A DNA stretch of 64,000 nucleotides from Thermoflavifilum aggregans (GTDB taxonomy: Bacteria; Bacteroidota; Bacteroidia; Chitinophagales; Chitinophagaceae): NCBI RefSeq assembly GCF_002797735.1, contig NZ_PGFG01000001.1:1426001-1490000 (forward strand), written 5' to 3'. The number at the start of each line of letters is the position of its first letter. Positions within the stretch are counted from its first letter, which is position 1. Shown piece by piece: positions 27,872-36,764 of this stretch. Under the pieces are notes generated by a model. It saw only the letters and a program-made list of their open reading frames with translations. It was not told where the DNA came from and did not search any database. A program made the translations under genes and the position numbers.

Positions 27872-29824
27872 ATGAATGCAAATACTATTCAGATTACGTT
27901 TCCCGACGGCGCTGTGCGCAGTTATCCGGCAGGAGTAACAGGCCTGGATATTGCCCGTTCCATCAGCGAAGGGCTGGCACGCGAGGTGTTGGCCGTGAAA
28001 GTGAATGATGAAGTATGGGATGCTACGCGACCCATTGAACAGGATGCACATATCCGTTTGCTTACCTGGAAGGATCCGGAGGGCAAAGCCACATTTTGGC
28101 ATTCTTCGGCACACCTGATGGCGGAAGCACTGGAAACTATGTTTCCGGGTGTAAAATTTGGCGTAGGACCTGCCATTGAACAAGGTTTTTATTATGATGT
28201 GGATCTGGGAGGCAGGCAGCTTACCGAAGCCGATATCCGTGCGCTGGAACAAAAGATGACCGAGCTTGCACAACGCAAGGCCACCTATGTCCGCAAACCC
28301 GTAGCCAAAGCCGAAGCCATTGCTTATTTCAGAGAAAAAGGCGATCCATACAAGCTGGAATTGCTGGAAGATTTACCTGATGGACAAATCACCTTTTATA
28401 CCCAGGGCAATTTCACCGACCTGTGCCGGGGGCCGCATATTCCGCATACCGGTTTTATCAAAGCCGTAAAACTCACCAATATAGCAGGCGCTTATTGGCG
28501 CGGGGATGAGCATAATCCCATGCTGACGCGGATTTATGGGATCAGCTTCCCCTCCCGGAAAGAGCTGGATGAATACCTGCATTGGCTGGAAGAAGCCAAA
28601 AAGCGCGACCACCGCAAATTGGGTAGAGAGCTGGAGTTGTTTACCTTTTCGGAACAGGTGGGCATGGGATTGCCGCTGTGGCTGCCCAAAGGCACCATCA
28701 TACGCGAACAGCTGCAGGCCTTTCTGCATCAGGTGCAGGTAGAGCAGGGCTATCAGTTTGTTGTCACCCCTCATATTGCCAATAAAAATCTTTACGTTAC
28801 TTCAGGTCATTATGAAAAATATGGGGAGAGCAGCTTTCAACCGATGAAAACACCGCAACCGGGAGAGGAGTTTATGCTCAAACCCATGAATTGTCCCCAT
28901 CACATTGAAATTTATCGTTCCGCTCCGCGATCCTATCGCGATTTACCTATCCGGATTGCTGAATTCGGTACAGTGTATCGCTATGAGCAGAGCGGCGAAT
29001 TGCATGGGCTCACCCGTGTACGGGGCTTTACCCAAGATGATGCACATCTGTTTTGCAGGCCTGATCAGGTAAAACAGGAATTCGAAAAGGTGATTGATCT
29101 GGTGTTGTATGTATTGAATACTTTGCATTTTAAAGATTTTGTGGCCCAGATATCTTTGCGTGATCAGCATGACCACAGCAAATATATTGGCAGTGAAGAA
29201 AGCTGGCAGCAGGCCGAACAGGCTATTGTGGATGCTGTACAGGAAAAACAGCTGCCTGCTGTGGTGGAATATGGCGAAGCAGCCTTTTATGGTCCCAAGC
29301 TTGATTTTATGGTGCGCGATGCACTGGGCCGAAAATGGCAGCTGGGTACCATTCAGGTGGATTACAACCTGCCAGAACGTTTTCAGCTGGAATATGTGGG
29401 AGCAGATAATCAAAAGCATCGGCCGGTGATGATTCACCGGGCGCCGTTTGGTTCGCTGGAGCGGTTTGTAGCTTTGCTTATTGAACATTGTGCCGGCAAT
29501 TTCCCGTTGTGGCTGGCTCCGTTGCAGGCTATCGTGCTGCCCATCACCGACAAGGTGCTGGATTATGCCCATGAGCTGGTAGCAGAAGGGAAAAAAGCGG
29601 GCTTGCGCATCACATTGGATGAACGCAATGAAAAAATTGGCAAGAAAATCCGCGATGCCGAAACGCAGAAAATCCCGTACATGTGGATTGTGGGCGAAAA
29701 AGAAATGCAGCAGCATCACATAGCCCTGCGCAAACACATGAAAGGAGATATAGGGAATCTGCCTGTAGCCGATGTAATCAGCAAACTGCAAACAGAAATT
29801 GCTGAAAAATATTTTGAACTGTGA
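27872..29824 (+). CDS. thrS: Threonyl-tRNA synthetase
   Basis: ATG 27872 ([13 protein letters not shown]) gives 650 residues and starts directly with the TGS domain. The longer frame from 27803 would run through the terminator stem and is rejected. Domains in order: TGS (about 1-65), editing domain with [11 protein letters not shown] and the Cys-containing [12 protein letters not shown], class II catalytic core with [32 protein letters not shown] and [13 protein letters not shown], and anticodon-binding domain from about residue 545. It charges tRNA-Thr. It precedes infC by 139 bp, the conserved bacterial thrS-infC order. Confidence 0.96.
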   Translation: MNANTIQITFPDGAVRSYPAGVTGLDIARSISEGLAREVLAVKVNDEVWDATRPIEQDAHIRLLTWKDPEGKATFWHSSAHLMAEALETMFPGVKFGVGPAIEQGFYYDVDLGGRQLTEADIRALEQKMTELAQRKATYVRKPVAKAEAIAYFREKGDPYKLELLEDLPDGQITFYTQGNFTDLCRGPHIPHTGFIKAVKLTNIAGAYWRGDEHNPMLTRIYGISFPSRKELDEYLHWLEEAKKRDHRKLGRELELFTFSEQVGMGLPLWLPKGTIIREQLQAFLHQVQVEQGYQFVVTPHIANKNLYVTSGHYEKYGESSFQPMKTPQPGEEFMLKPMNCPHHIEIYRSAPRSYRDLPIRIAEFGTVYRYEQSGELHGLTRVRGFTQDDAHLFCRPDQVKQEFEKVIDLVLYVLNTLHFKDFVAQISLRDQHDHSKYIGSEESWQQAEQAIVDAVQEKQLPAVVEYGEAAFYGPKLDFMVRDALGRKWQLGTIQVDYNLPERFQLEYVGADNQKHRPVMIHRAPFGSLERFVALLIEHCAGNFPLWLAPLQAIVLPITDKVLDYAHELVAEGKKAGLRITLDERNEKIGKKIRDAETQKIPYMWIVGEKEMQQHHIALRKHMKGDIGNLPVADVISKLQTEIAEKYFEL

Positions 29825-29963
29825 TATTTCCATGCATTTTGCAATAAATTTGGGACAGGTTTGAATAGTTGCACAGAATTGTTCAAATTTGCCTGAAGTG
29901 ATATTTTACAAATTCATGGATTCAACAAAACACGAGTTATTGTACATTAATTTTCCTGTTTGA

Positions 29964-30524
29964 ATGCAAAAACATACATCTCATCCATCTCCCAGAAAGA
30001 AAGACACGTCTGAATTTCGCATTAACCACATGATACGCGCCCGCGAGGTGCGTGTGGTGGGCGATAATGTGGAAACCGGCATTTACCCGCTGGAAGAGGC
30101 TCTGCGCATGGCCGAAGAACAAGGGCTTGATCTGGTGGAAATTTCACCCAATGCCAATCCACCGGTATGCAAAATCATTGACTACAACAAGTTTCTCTAC
30201 GAGCGCCGCAAGAAAGAAAAGGAACTCAAAGCCAAATCAGCGAAAAGTGAAGTAAAAGAACTTCGCTTTACTCCCAACACGGATGATCATGATTTTGAAT
30301 TTAAGCTTCGCCATGCCGAGAAATTTTTGAAGGAAGGCAATAAGGTGAAAGCTTATGTGCAGTTTAAAGGTCGTGCTATCATGTTCAAGGAGCGTGGAGA
30401 GCTGATTTTGCTGAAACTGGCCGAACGGCTGGCTGAGGTGGGTGTGCTAGAAGGCATGCCCAAGCTGGAAGGCAGGCGCATGCATGCCGTCATTGCTCCG
30501 AAAAGCACCAAAAAGAAAGCCTGA
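29964..30524 (+). CDS. infC: Translation initiation factor IF-3
   Basis: The 186-residue protein has the N-terminal domain (FRINHMIRAREVRVVGDN, GLDLVEISPNANPPVCKIIDY), a basic helical linker rich in Lys, and the C-terminal domain (ELRFTPNTDDHDFEFKL, VKAYVQFKGR). IF-3 binds the 30S subunit and checks start-codon selection. In many bacteria infC starts at AUU for autoregulation. Here a TGA lies in frame immediately before ATG 29964, so the start is a plain ATG. The usual followers rpmI and rplT are absent: the next gene, only 62 bp on, is bioF-like. Confidence 0.95.
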   Translation: MQKHTSHPSPRKKDTSEFRINHMIRAREVRVVGDNVETGIYPLEEALRMAEEQGLDLVEISPNANPPVCKIIDYNKFLYERRKKEKELKAKSAKSEVKELRFTPNTDDHDFEFKLRHAEKFLKEGNKVKAYVQFKGRAIMFKERGELILLKLAERLAEVGVLEGMPKLEGRRMHAVIAPKSTKKKA

Positions 30525-30554
30525 TCAGTACCGGAGTGGGATATCTGCTCTTTT

Positions 30555-30577
30555 CCCCAGAATAGGTGGGGTAAGCT
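30555..30577 (+). terminator. Possible weak terminator after infC
   Basis: A short stem CCCCA / TGGGG with a 7-base loop is followed by TAAGCTTTTTC. The stem has only five pairs and the T tract is displaced by five bases, so termination here would be inefficient at best. It lies in the 62-bp gap between infC and the bioF-like gene. Confidence 0.3.
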
Positions 30578-30586
30578 TTTTCATGT

Positions 30587-31738
30587 ATGTACACAGCCTA
30601 TCTGGAACGGTTTCTGGCTGAGAAAAAAGCACAACAGGCTTATCGAGAACTTCGCCTGGCAGAGGGCATTGATTTTTGTTCCAATGATTATCTGGGGCTG
30701 GCGCGCGACAAGGATTTCCAGCAGCACATCACCGAGTGGATTGCAGCTCATCATCTGGGTCATGGCAGTACAGGCTCACGCCTGCTATCCGGTGCGTATG
30801 CTTTGCTGGATGAAGTGGAACAATACATAGCGCAATTTCATCAGACGCCGGCAGCTTTGATTTTTTCTTCGGGTTATATGGCCAATTTGGCGCTGATGTC
30901 GGCCATTCCTCAGCGGGGCGATTTGGTGTTGTATGATCAGTTGATCCACGCATCTTTGCGTGATGGATTGCGCATGAGCTTTGCCCGCCATCGGGCATTT
31001 GCACACAACGATCTGCATCAGCTGGAAGAGCTTCTGCAAAAAGAGCGGGCACATCATCCGCACCAGCGCATATTTGTAGTGGCAGAGTCCATATATTCCA
31101 TGGATGGTGATCAGCCCGATCTGGTGCAGCTTACATCCATCTGTGAACAATATGAAGCAGCCTTGCTGATAGATGAAGCCCATGCCGTGGGTGTGATAGG
31201 TCCGAAGGGAGAGGGCTTGGTACAATTCATGGGTGTAACGGAAAAATGTTTTGCCCGGGTGGTTACTTTCGGCAAGGCGCTGGGTGCCCATGGAGCCGCT
31301 ATTCTGGGCAGTGAACTGTTGCGGCAGTATCTGATCAATACAGCACGGCCGCTTATTTATTCCACTGCATTACCGCCGGCGTCGCTGGCAGCCGTTTATC
31401 TGGCCTATCAACAAATTCCTGAAATGCACGAGCAGCGCCGTTATCTGCAGCATCTGGCGGCGTGCTGGCAACAGCAAATGCAGGTGCATAGCCAGCGTTT
31501 TTCACCCATTCAAATTGTACGTATTCCCGGCAATGCACGGGTAAAAGCTTGTGCACAGCAGCTGCAGGCTGCAGGATTTGATGTACGTCCCATTTTGCAT
31601 CCCACAGTGCCGGCAGGAGAGGAGCGCCTGCGCATCGTATTGCACAGCTTCAATACCGAACAGGAAGTAATGGCATTGACCCAAAAATTAAACGAATGGC
31701 TCAACGCTGAACATCAGGAGGATGCCGGTAAACGGTAA
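30587..31738 (+). CDS. bioF: 8-amino-7-oxononanoate synthase family (alpha-oxoamine synthase)
   Basis: The 383-residue PLP enzyme begins near FCSNDYLGLA and HGSTGSRLLSGAY, shows DEAHAVGVIGPKGEG, and has the PLP lysine in VTFGKALGAHGAA. These are hallmarks of the fold-type I alpha-oxoamine synthases (BioF, Kbl, SPT, HemA). The length suits BioF, which condenses pimeloyl-CoA or -ACP with alanine in biotin synthesis. No other bio gene is present in the window, so a related substrate is possible, for example serine palmitoyltransferase-type chemistry. Its 3' end overlaps the convergent amidohydrolase gene by 25 bases. Confidence 0.8.
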   Translation: MYTAYLERFLAEKKAQQAYRELRLAEGIDFCSNDYLGLARDKDFQQHITEWIAAHHLGHGSTGSRLLSGAYALLDEVEQYIAQFHQTPAALIFSSGYMANLALMSAIPQRGDLVLYDQLIHASLRDGLRMSFARHRAFAHNDLHQLEELLQKERAHHPHQRIFVVAESIYSMDGDQPDLVQLTSICEQYEAALLIDEAHAVGVIGPKGEGLVQFMGVTEKCFARVVTFGKALGAHGAAILGSELLRQYLINTARPLIYSTALPPASLAAVYLAYQQIPEMHEQRRYLQHLAACWQQQMQVHSQRFSPIQIVRIPGNARVKACAQQLQAAGFDVRPILHPTVPAGEERLRIVLHSFNTEQEVMALTQKLNEWLNAEHQEDAGKR

Positions 31739-32553
31739 AATCGGATTGCATTCAATCCCATCACAGCGGGCATGGCATCTGGGAAATATCGCAGCAGGTA
31801 TTGTGTTACCGTTTGTTCGATTCCGGAGTAGCCGGCAGCAAGCAGACAAACCGGCCAGTCAGATCCAAACATAATACGTTCGGCACCGAAAGCATCGAAG
31901 ATCACATCGAAATAGGGATAAACATCTTCCGGTGTCCAGTGCTGCCAGTCGGCTTCTGTGGCCCATCCGGAAAGCTTGCAATACACATGCGGGGCCTGGG
32001 CAAGAGTTTGTATCTGGCTGGCCCAGGGTTCCATTTGCTTATTCCGGATCAAGGGTTTGGCCAGGTGATCAACTACCAGCGGCTGTTTTGGCAGGCTTTC
32101 CACCAGTTGCAACGCAGCGGGCAACTGACGGGGATAAATCAGTATATCATAGGTAAAACCATGCCTTCCTATAGTGGCTATGCCTTGCTGTACTTCTTTG
32201 CGTAACAAATAATCATCCGGTTCACTTTGTACAATATGCCGAAAGCCTTTTAGCAAGGGTATTTGTTGATAGGTTTTCAATTGCTCTTCTATTTGATCAC
32301 TGCATAAATCAATCCAACCTACCACACCCTGAATAAATGCATGCTCATGAGCAAGCTGAATCAGAAAAGAATTTTCCTGTTCACTTGTTCCGGCCTGCAC
32401 GACCACCGTTCCATCCACACCTGCCTGTTTCAATTCTGGCAGCAAATCATCAGGCATATAGTTTCGTTTTAAAACTGACATTTTATCTGTGATCCAGGCA
32501 TCCTTCACCGGATCATAGATCCAGAAATGCTGATGCGCATCAATTACAGGCAT
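31714..32553 (-). CDS. Amidohydrolase family 2 protein (TIM-barrel lactonase-like)
   Basis: The 279-residue protein starts with VIDAHQHFWIYDP, the HxH metal site of amidohydrolase-2 enzymes. VVVQAGTSEQEN, VVDHLAKP with a metal-type His, CKLSGW and FGSDWPVC with the conserved Asp follow. Members of this group include L-fuconolactonase, L-rhamnono-lactonase and related sugar-lactone hydrolases. A lactonase role is plausible in an organism that oxidises sugars, but nothing adjacent defines the substrate. It stands alone between the convergent bioF-like gene and tRNA-Ser. Confidence 0.8.
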   Translation of the reverse strand: MPVIDAHQHFWIYDPVKDAWITDKMSVLKRNYMPDDLLPELKQAGVDGTVVVQAGTSEQENSFLIQLAHEHAFIQGVVGWIDLCSDQIEEQLKTYQQIPLLKGFRHIVQSEPDDYLLRKEVQQGIATIGRHGFTYDILIYPRQLPAALQLVESLPKQPLVVDHLAKPLIRNKQMEPWASQIQTLAQAPHVYCKLSGWATEADWQHWTPEDVYPYFDVIFDAFGAERIMFGSDWPVCLLAAGYSGIEQTVTQYLLRYFPDAMPAVMGLNAIRFYRLPASS

Positions 32554-32674
32554 GGCAAATGTTTTTTCTAAAATACATCAGGCAGGTAAAAACATGTATG
32601 TTTCTCTTACAAAAATAAAAATGTGATGTTTCAAGATGAGGTGGAGATGAATAATCGGAGATAAGAAAAACCAG

Positions 32675-32763
32675 CGGAGGGAGAGGGATTCGAACCCTCG
32701 GTCCACCGGAAGGCAGACAACGGTTTTCGAGACCGTCCCATTCGACCGCTCTGGCATCCCTCC
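32675..32763 (-). tRNA. tRNA-Ser (anticodon CGA)
   Basis: The 89-base cloverleaf on the minus strand has a 7-bp acceptor stem GGAGGGA / TCCCTCC with discriminator G. Its anticodon arm is ACGGT-CTCGAAA-ACCGT (anticodon CGA, reading UCG). A long class II variable arm contains TGTCTGCCTTCCGGTGGA, and the T-arm is GAGGG-TTCGAAT-CCCTC. The long variable arm confirms serine. CCA is not encoded. A T-rich stretch follows the 3' end. Confidence 0.95.
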
Positions 32764-32946
32764 CTGTCGGAAACCTGCCCTATGGCAAGCAAGTGCGAAG
32801 ATACATGCAATCCCTGAATTTGTTGTATTTCTTCCGGGCTGTATCTGCATATCGGCTGTTTTATTTACCGACGGAATACAACCATTTACCGAAAACAGCA
32901 TGCGGGTTGATGGTGTTTCCGATAGGTTTGCAGAAAATATATACAC

Positions 32947-33765
32947 ATGGAAAATTCATCATCACAATACCCCGGGAGAGAGCCGCAGTTTCCGGAATGG
33001 ATGCAGGATTGGGAAAAGCATCATCATACCCGCCGACGTTGGGGTGGGTTGATTATTTTTATTACAGGCATGTTTTTTTTGCTGCAGCAGCTGCATCTGC
33101 CTATACCTGCTTGGATATTGAGTTGGCCCATGTATCTGATCATCCTGGGCATCCTGTTTCTGGTAAGCAGTCGCTGCCATAGCGGATGGGGGCTTATCTT
33201 TCTGATTATTGGTGGCATCTATCTGGCCAAAAATGTGTTGAATATTCCCGTTGAGATTTATCCCTATATCTGGCCGGTGCTGATTATGCTTATCGGACTG
33301 ATGTTGATTTTCAGACCGCGCAGGAGTAAAAGATTTTGTGATCGTGACCATTGGATGAACCGATACAGATGGTATCATCCGCAGGCAGACCAGCAACCCA
33401 CCGGTCAGTCCGGCGAAGCCACAGATTGGTTTGATACAACGGCTGTGTTTTGTAGTATGCGCAGAAAAATTATTTCCAAACATTTCAAAGGAGGTGATGT
33501 AATAAGTTGTTTTGGTGGTGTGGAAATTGATCTCACACAGGCGGATGTGCAGGGCAATGCCATCATTGATGCTTCCGTGATAGTTGGTGGTTTGCGGTTG
33601 TTTGTGCCTGCTAGCTGGGATGTGCGAGTTAATATGACCAATGTGATAGGTGGTGTGGACGACAGGAGAGAAGTGGCAGGCATCATGCCGGATCCCAACA
33701 AAACCCTTACGCTTACCGGTGCAGTGGTGATGGGTGGTGTGGAGATCAGAAGTTTTCCGACATAA
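32947..33765 (+). CDS. LiaF-like membrane protein (DUF5668 / cell-envelope stress response)
   Basis: The 272-residue protein has a charged N-terminus and about four membrane helices between residues 30 and 125 (short helices separated by Trp/Pro turns, typical of DUF5668/LiaI-LiaF-like repeats). Its C-terminal domain is soluble and beta-rich (FCSMRRKIISKHFKGGDVISCFGG ... VDLTQADVQG-type segment ... VVMGGVEIRSF). In Bacillus, LiaF restrains the LiaRS envelope-stress system. Here a LytS-type kinase and LytTR regulator follow in the same direction after one small gene, so a comparable sensing or repressing role is a reasonable inference. Confidence 0.75.
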   Translation: MENSSSQYPGREPQFPEWMQDWEKHHHTRRRWGGLIIFITGMFFLLQQLHLPIPAWILSWPMYLIILGILFLVSSRCHSGWGLIFLIIGGIYLAKNVLNIPVEIYPYIWPVLIMLIGLMLIFRPRRSKRFCDRDHWMNRYRWYHPQADQQPTGQSGEATDWFDTTAVFCSMRRKIISKHFKGGDVISCFGGVEIDLTQADVQGNAIIDASVIVGGLRLFVPASWDVRVNMTNVIGGVDDRREVAGIMPDPNKTLTLTGAVVMGGVEIRSFPT

Positions 33766-33818
33766 TGATGTCAATTATTTTATTCCTTCCACATGTTTGT
33801 CGTTTAAAATATTTTCTC

Positions 33819-34175
33819 ATGAAATGGTTTATTGCTAAATTGGTTTATCAAATCGTGATAGGCAATGGCCAGCATAAAGCACAATTTGAAGAACAGCTTC
33901 GTTTGATTGCTGCCAGTCATCAGCATGAGGCCTGTCAGAAAGCTCGTCAGATAGGTAAATCTGAAGAGCAGGAATTTGAAAATATTCATCATCAGATTGT
34001 TCGCTGGCAATTTCTGGATGTGAGTGAACTATACCCGGTTGAAGAAATTGAAGATGGCATGCAGCTTTATTCGCATATTGAAGAGCCCGATTTCCCGGAT
34101 AATTATCTGAAGCTGTTAAAGCACAAATCAACTTCCATTGATTTGAACATGATTATTCAGGATGAAGAAATATGA
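33819..34175 (+). CDS. DUF4288 family protein
   Basis: ATG 33819 (MKWFIAKLVYQIVIGNG) gives 118 residues; an in-frame ATG at 33765 would add 18 atypical residues. The protein is soluble and acidic, with AQFEEQLRLIAASHQHEA and FLDVSELYPVEEIEDGMQLYSHIEE, which I recognise as the DUF4288 pattern. It sits between the LiaF-like gene and the LytS-type kinase gene (6-bp gap), so it is probably co-transcribed with them. Its function is unknown. Confidence 0.7.
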   Translation: MKWFIAKLVYQIVIGNGQHKAQFEEQLRLIAASHQHEACQKARQIGKSEEQEFENIHHQIVRWQFLDVSELYPVEEIEDGMQLYSHIEEPDFPDNYLKLLKHKSTSIDLNMIIQDEEI

Positions 34176-34181
34176 TGCCGT

Positions 34182-35249
34182 ATGGGCATACTTGGTCATC
34201 TTTTTACCCACACACCTCAGCAACGGAAATCGGCATTGCCGCTCTTTGTATATATTTTTATAGGATGGATGATATGGGCGTTGCTCTGTGGATGGATGCT
34301 GACCCGGTATTATGATTTATCTGTTCAGCAGGCGTTTGCAGACAGTGTAGTTTCGCATCTGCTGGCATTTCTGATGTTGCTTTTTTTGTCGCGCATTTTG
34401 TTTTTCTTTTATCCGCAAAGCTTTCATTTTTTCATCATCTGCGGTGCGGTTTGTATTACAGCTGCGCTGTTTACCCTTACAGATGAATGGTTATTGCGAT
34501 TCGTCATGCCCGATCTTTTATCGGATACATGGTTGCATCAGAGTGAACCGGTACGGTTTGGTTTTATGCTGATCATCAGCCTCAGTGTATCTATGTTAAG
34601 CATGCAGCATGCCAGGCGTATGGATGAATATTCCCATCGCATGCGGGAAGAAGAAATCCGGAAACTTGCCCGCGATGCTGAATTATATAAACTAGAACAA
34701 CAGCTGCAGCCTCATTTTTTATTTAATTGCCTGAATTCAGTTTATGCATTGATTGGTAAGCATCCCGAACAAGCCCGGCAAATGGTGATTCAGCTGGCTG
34801 ATTTCCTGCGTGGCACTTTGCGGAAGGAACAGAAACCATTGTTAAGTCTGGAAGAAGAGTTGAAACAAATTCAGTTGTATCTGAGTATTGAAAAAATTCG
34901 TTTTGGACATCGGCTTACTCCTGTGCTCGATATTCCGGAAGATACTTTATCCTGCCAATTACCTGCTTTGTTGTTGCAGCCCTTGCTAGAGAACGCTATA
35001 AAATTCGGATTGTATGGAAATGCTGATCATGTGGAAATCCGCATAGAAGCCCGTCGGCTGTCCGGACAGCTGATGATTACTATCAGCAATCCGTTTGATG
35101 AAACCCTGCTCGATCAGTCGGGCACGGGCTTTGGTTTAAAATCGGTAAGTCGCAGGTTGTATTTGATTTATGGCATGCATGATCTGCTAAAAACTCAGTC
35201 AACGGATCATCAATTCAGTGTTACCTGTTTAATTCCGCAACTCACATGA
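34182..35249 (+). CDS. LytS/YehU-type sensor histidine kinase
   Basis: The 355-residue protein has four N-terminal membrane helices (about residues 22-150), a short coiled coil, then a His_kinase domain with QLQPHFLFNCLNSVYALIG, where the first His is the phospho-acceptor. A simple ATPase domain (LLLQPLLENAIKFGL, GTGFGLKSVSRRL) follows. No extra sensor domain is present, so the membrane helices or a partner such as the LiaF-like protein would supply the signal. Its last four bases overlap the start of the LytTR regulator gene. Confidence 0.9.
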   Translation: MGILGHLFTHTPQQRKSALPLFVYIFIGWMIWALLCGWMLTRYYDLSVQQAFADSVVSHLLAFLMLLFLSRILFFFYPQSFHFFIICGAVCITAALFTLTDEWLLRFVMPDLLSDTWLHQSEPVRFGFMLIISLSVSMLSMQHARRMDEYSHRMREEEIRKLARDAELYKLEQQLQPHFLFNCLNSVYALIGKHPEQARQMVIQLADFLRGTLRKEQKPLLSLEEELKQIQLYLSIEKIRFGHRLTPVLDIPEDTLSCQLPALLLQPLLENAIKFGLYGNADHVEIRIEARRLSGQLMITISNPFDETLLDQSGTGFGLKSVSRRLYLIYGMHDLLKTQSTDHQFSVTCLIPQLT

Positions 35250-35995
35250 AACGTGTTATCATTATTGATGATGAACAACTCGCTCGGGATGTTATTCTGG
35301 AATATCTCGAAGATTATCCGGATTGTGAAGTGATGGCACAATGTGAAAATGGTTTTGAAGGATTGAAGGCTATTCAGGCGCACCATCCCGATTTGGTATT
35401 TCTGGATATTCAGATGCCGCATCTGAATGGTTTTGAAATGCTAGAACTCTGCGAGGATCCGCCACCCGTTATTTTTACCACAGCCTATGATGAATATGCC
35501 ATTCGTGCTTTTGAAGCCAATGCGCTCGATTATCTGCTGAAACCTTTTTCCAGAGATCGTTTTCAGAAAGCTATTGAAAAATGGCAAAGACTGATGGCAC
35601 AACCTGCTGCATTCAGGCATGCAACGATGGCTGACCATGCATTGCTTGCAGGCAGCTATCATTCTCCTCTTCAACGCATTGTAGTAAAAAAATCAGATCA
35701 GATAAAAATCATTCCCGTTTCTGCTATCTGGTACCTGGAAGCAGCCGATGATTATGTGAAAATTCATACAGCAGAAGGATATTATCTGAAAAATGCTACG
35801 ATGCAATATTATGAAAACCATTTGCCTGCTGATCAGTTTATTCGTGTGCATCGCTCTTTCATTGTGGCCATTTCCCAGATCAGCAGCCTTCATTTTTCCG
35901 AACGAGAAGGACAATGGATCAGATTAGGTTCGGGTAAGGCAATTCCCGTGAGCAAACAAGGTTATCAGAAACTGAAATCTGTGCTTGATATTTAG
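35246..35995 (+). CDS. LytTR family response regulator
   Basis: The 249-residue protein has a receiver domain (residues 1-120: DDEQLARDVILEYL, phospho-Asp in LVFLDIQMPHLNGF, Lys in LLKPFSRDRF). The C-terminal LytTR DNA-binding domain (about 145-245) shows IVVKKSDQIKIIPVSAIWYLEAADDYVKIHT and FIRVHRSFIVAISQI. LytTR proteins bind direct repeats upstream of target genes. It is translationally coupled to the LytS-type kinase gene and is the last gene of the operon. A convergent ECF sigma gene ends 33 bp away. Confidence 0.92.
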   Translation: MKRVIIIDDEQLARDVILEYLEDYPDCEVMAQCENGFEGLKAIQAHHPDLVFLDIQMPHLNGFEMLELCEDPPPVIFTTAYDEYAIRAFEANALDYLLKPFSRDRFQKAIEKWQRLMAQPAAFRHATMADHALLAGSYHSPLQRIVVKKSDQIKIIPVSAIWYLEAADDYVKIHTAEGYYLKNATMQYYENHLPADQFIRVHRSFIVAISQISSLHFSEREGQWIRLGSGKAIPVSKQGYQKLKSVLDI

Positions 35996-36027
35996 AAAGC
36001 GCAGGCTATGCAATGATTTTTCAGAAA

Positions 36028-36651
36028 TCAGGATTCTGCATTCTTATCTGGCTTTTTCCGAGTAGTGGCTTTCTGGATAGATGATTCGGTATTTTCCTGT
36101 GTGTATAAATGAATGGCTTCGCTGATTTTCCGCATGGCCAGTGCCAGATGATTATCAATTGTGTTCACGGAAATGTGAAGAATTTCTGCTACATCTTTGT
36201 TGCGAAAACCTTCTTCCCGGATGAGTTTAAATACCATTTTGCATTTAAGCGGAAGTTTATCAATGGCATCCTGAATACGGCCGATCATCTCGGATGATAT
36301 CAGCAGCTGGGCAGGATCTGGTTCCAGCGGGGACAGCCTGATATCCACTTCATCCCAGGAAAGAGTATGGATTTTCTTTTGCTGTTGCAGAAAATTCAGT
36401 GCAGCATTGCGCACGGCAACAAAAATATAGACTTTGAGATTTCTGATTTTTCTCAGATGATCACCTTTTTGCCATACTCGCATCAGCACATCATATACCA
36501 ACTCCTTTGCATCTTCTTCATCCGAAATCCAGTGCATACAGAAACGCAGTGCCGGTACATAAAAATGTTTGTTCAGGAAACGATAGGCTCCTTCTGCATC
36601 ATGATGTTCCCAAAACCGCAGATAATCGCGTAAAATTTCTTCGTGCATCAT
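36028..36651 (-). CDS. ECF-type RNA polymerase sigma-70 factor
   Basis: ATG 36651 gives 207 residues; the frame extends to a TTG at 36675. The region 2 signature (EDAKELVYDVLMRVWQKGDHLRK, KVYIFVAVRNAALNFLQQ) and region 4 helix-turn-helix (LPLKCKMVFKLIREEGFRNKDVAEILHISVNTIDNHLALAMRK) are both present. This is the FecI-like Bacteroidota subgroup that switches on TonB-dependent transporters. It is divergent from the FecR-like anti-sigma gene, separated by 113 bp, whereas sigma and FecR genes are usually in tandem. It presumably activates the SusC/SusD genes at 37986-42864. Confidence 0.9.
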   Translation of the reverse strand: MMHEEILRDYLRFWEHHDAEGAYRFLNKHFYVPALRFCMHWISDEEDAKELVYDVLMRVWQKGDHLRKIRNLKVYIFVAVRNAALNFLQQQKKIHTLSWDEVDIRLSPLEPDPAQLLISSEMIGRIQDAIDKLPLKCKMVFKLIREEGFRNKDVAEILHISVNTIDNHLALAMRKISEAIHLYTQENTESSIQKATTRKKPDKNAES

Positions 36652-36764
36652 GGAGTTGGTAGTGGGTTTTTTCAAGGTGAAGTTAAAAATTTTTTAAAAC
36701 CAAATAGTAGAATCTGAAGATTTTTCTGTCTATATAAGAAACAGCGCTGCAATATTACCTGTTC

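Noticed and set aside
28943-29833. 296-codon open frame antisense to thrS
   Set aside because: It lies entirely opposite a certain gene; composition (many His, Phe, Cys) is that of a shadow frame and there is no family resemblance.
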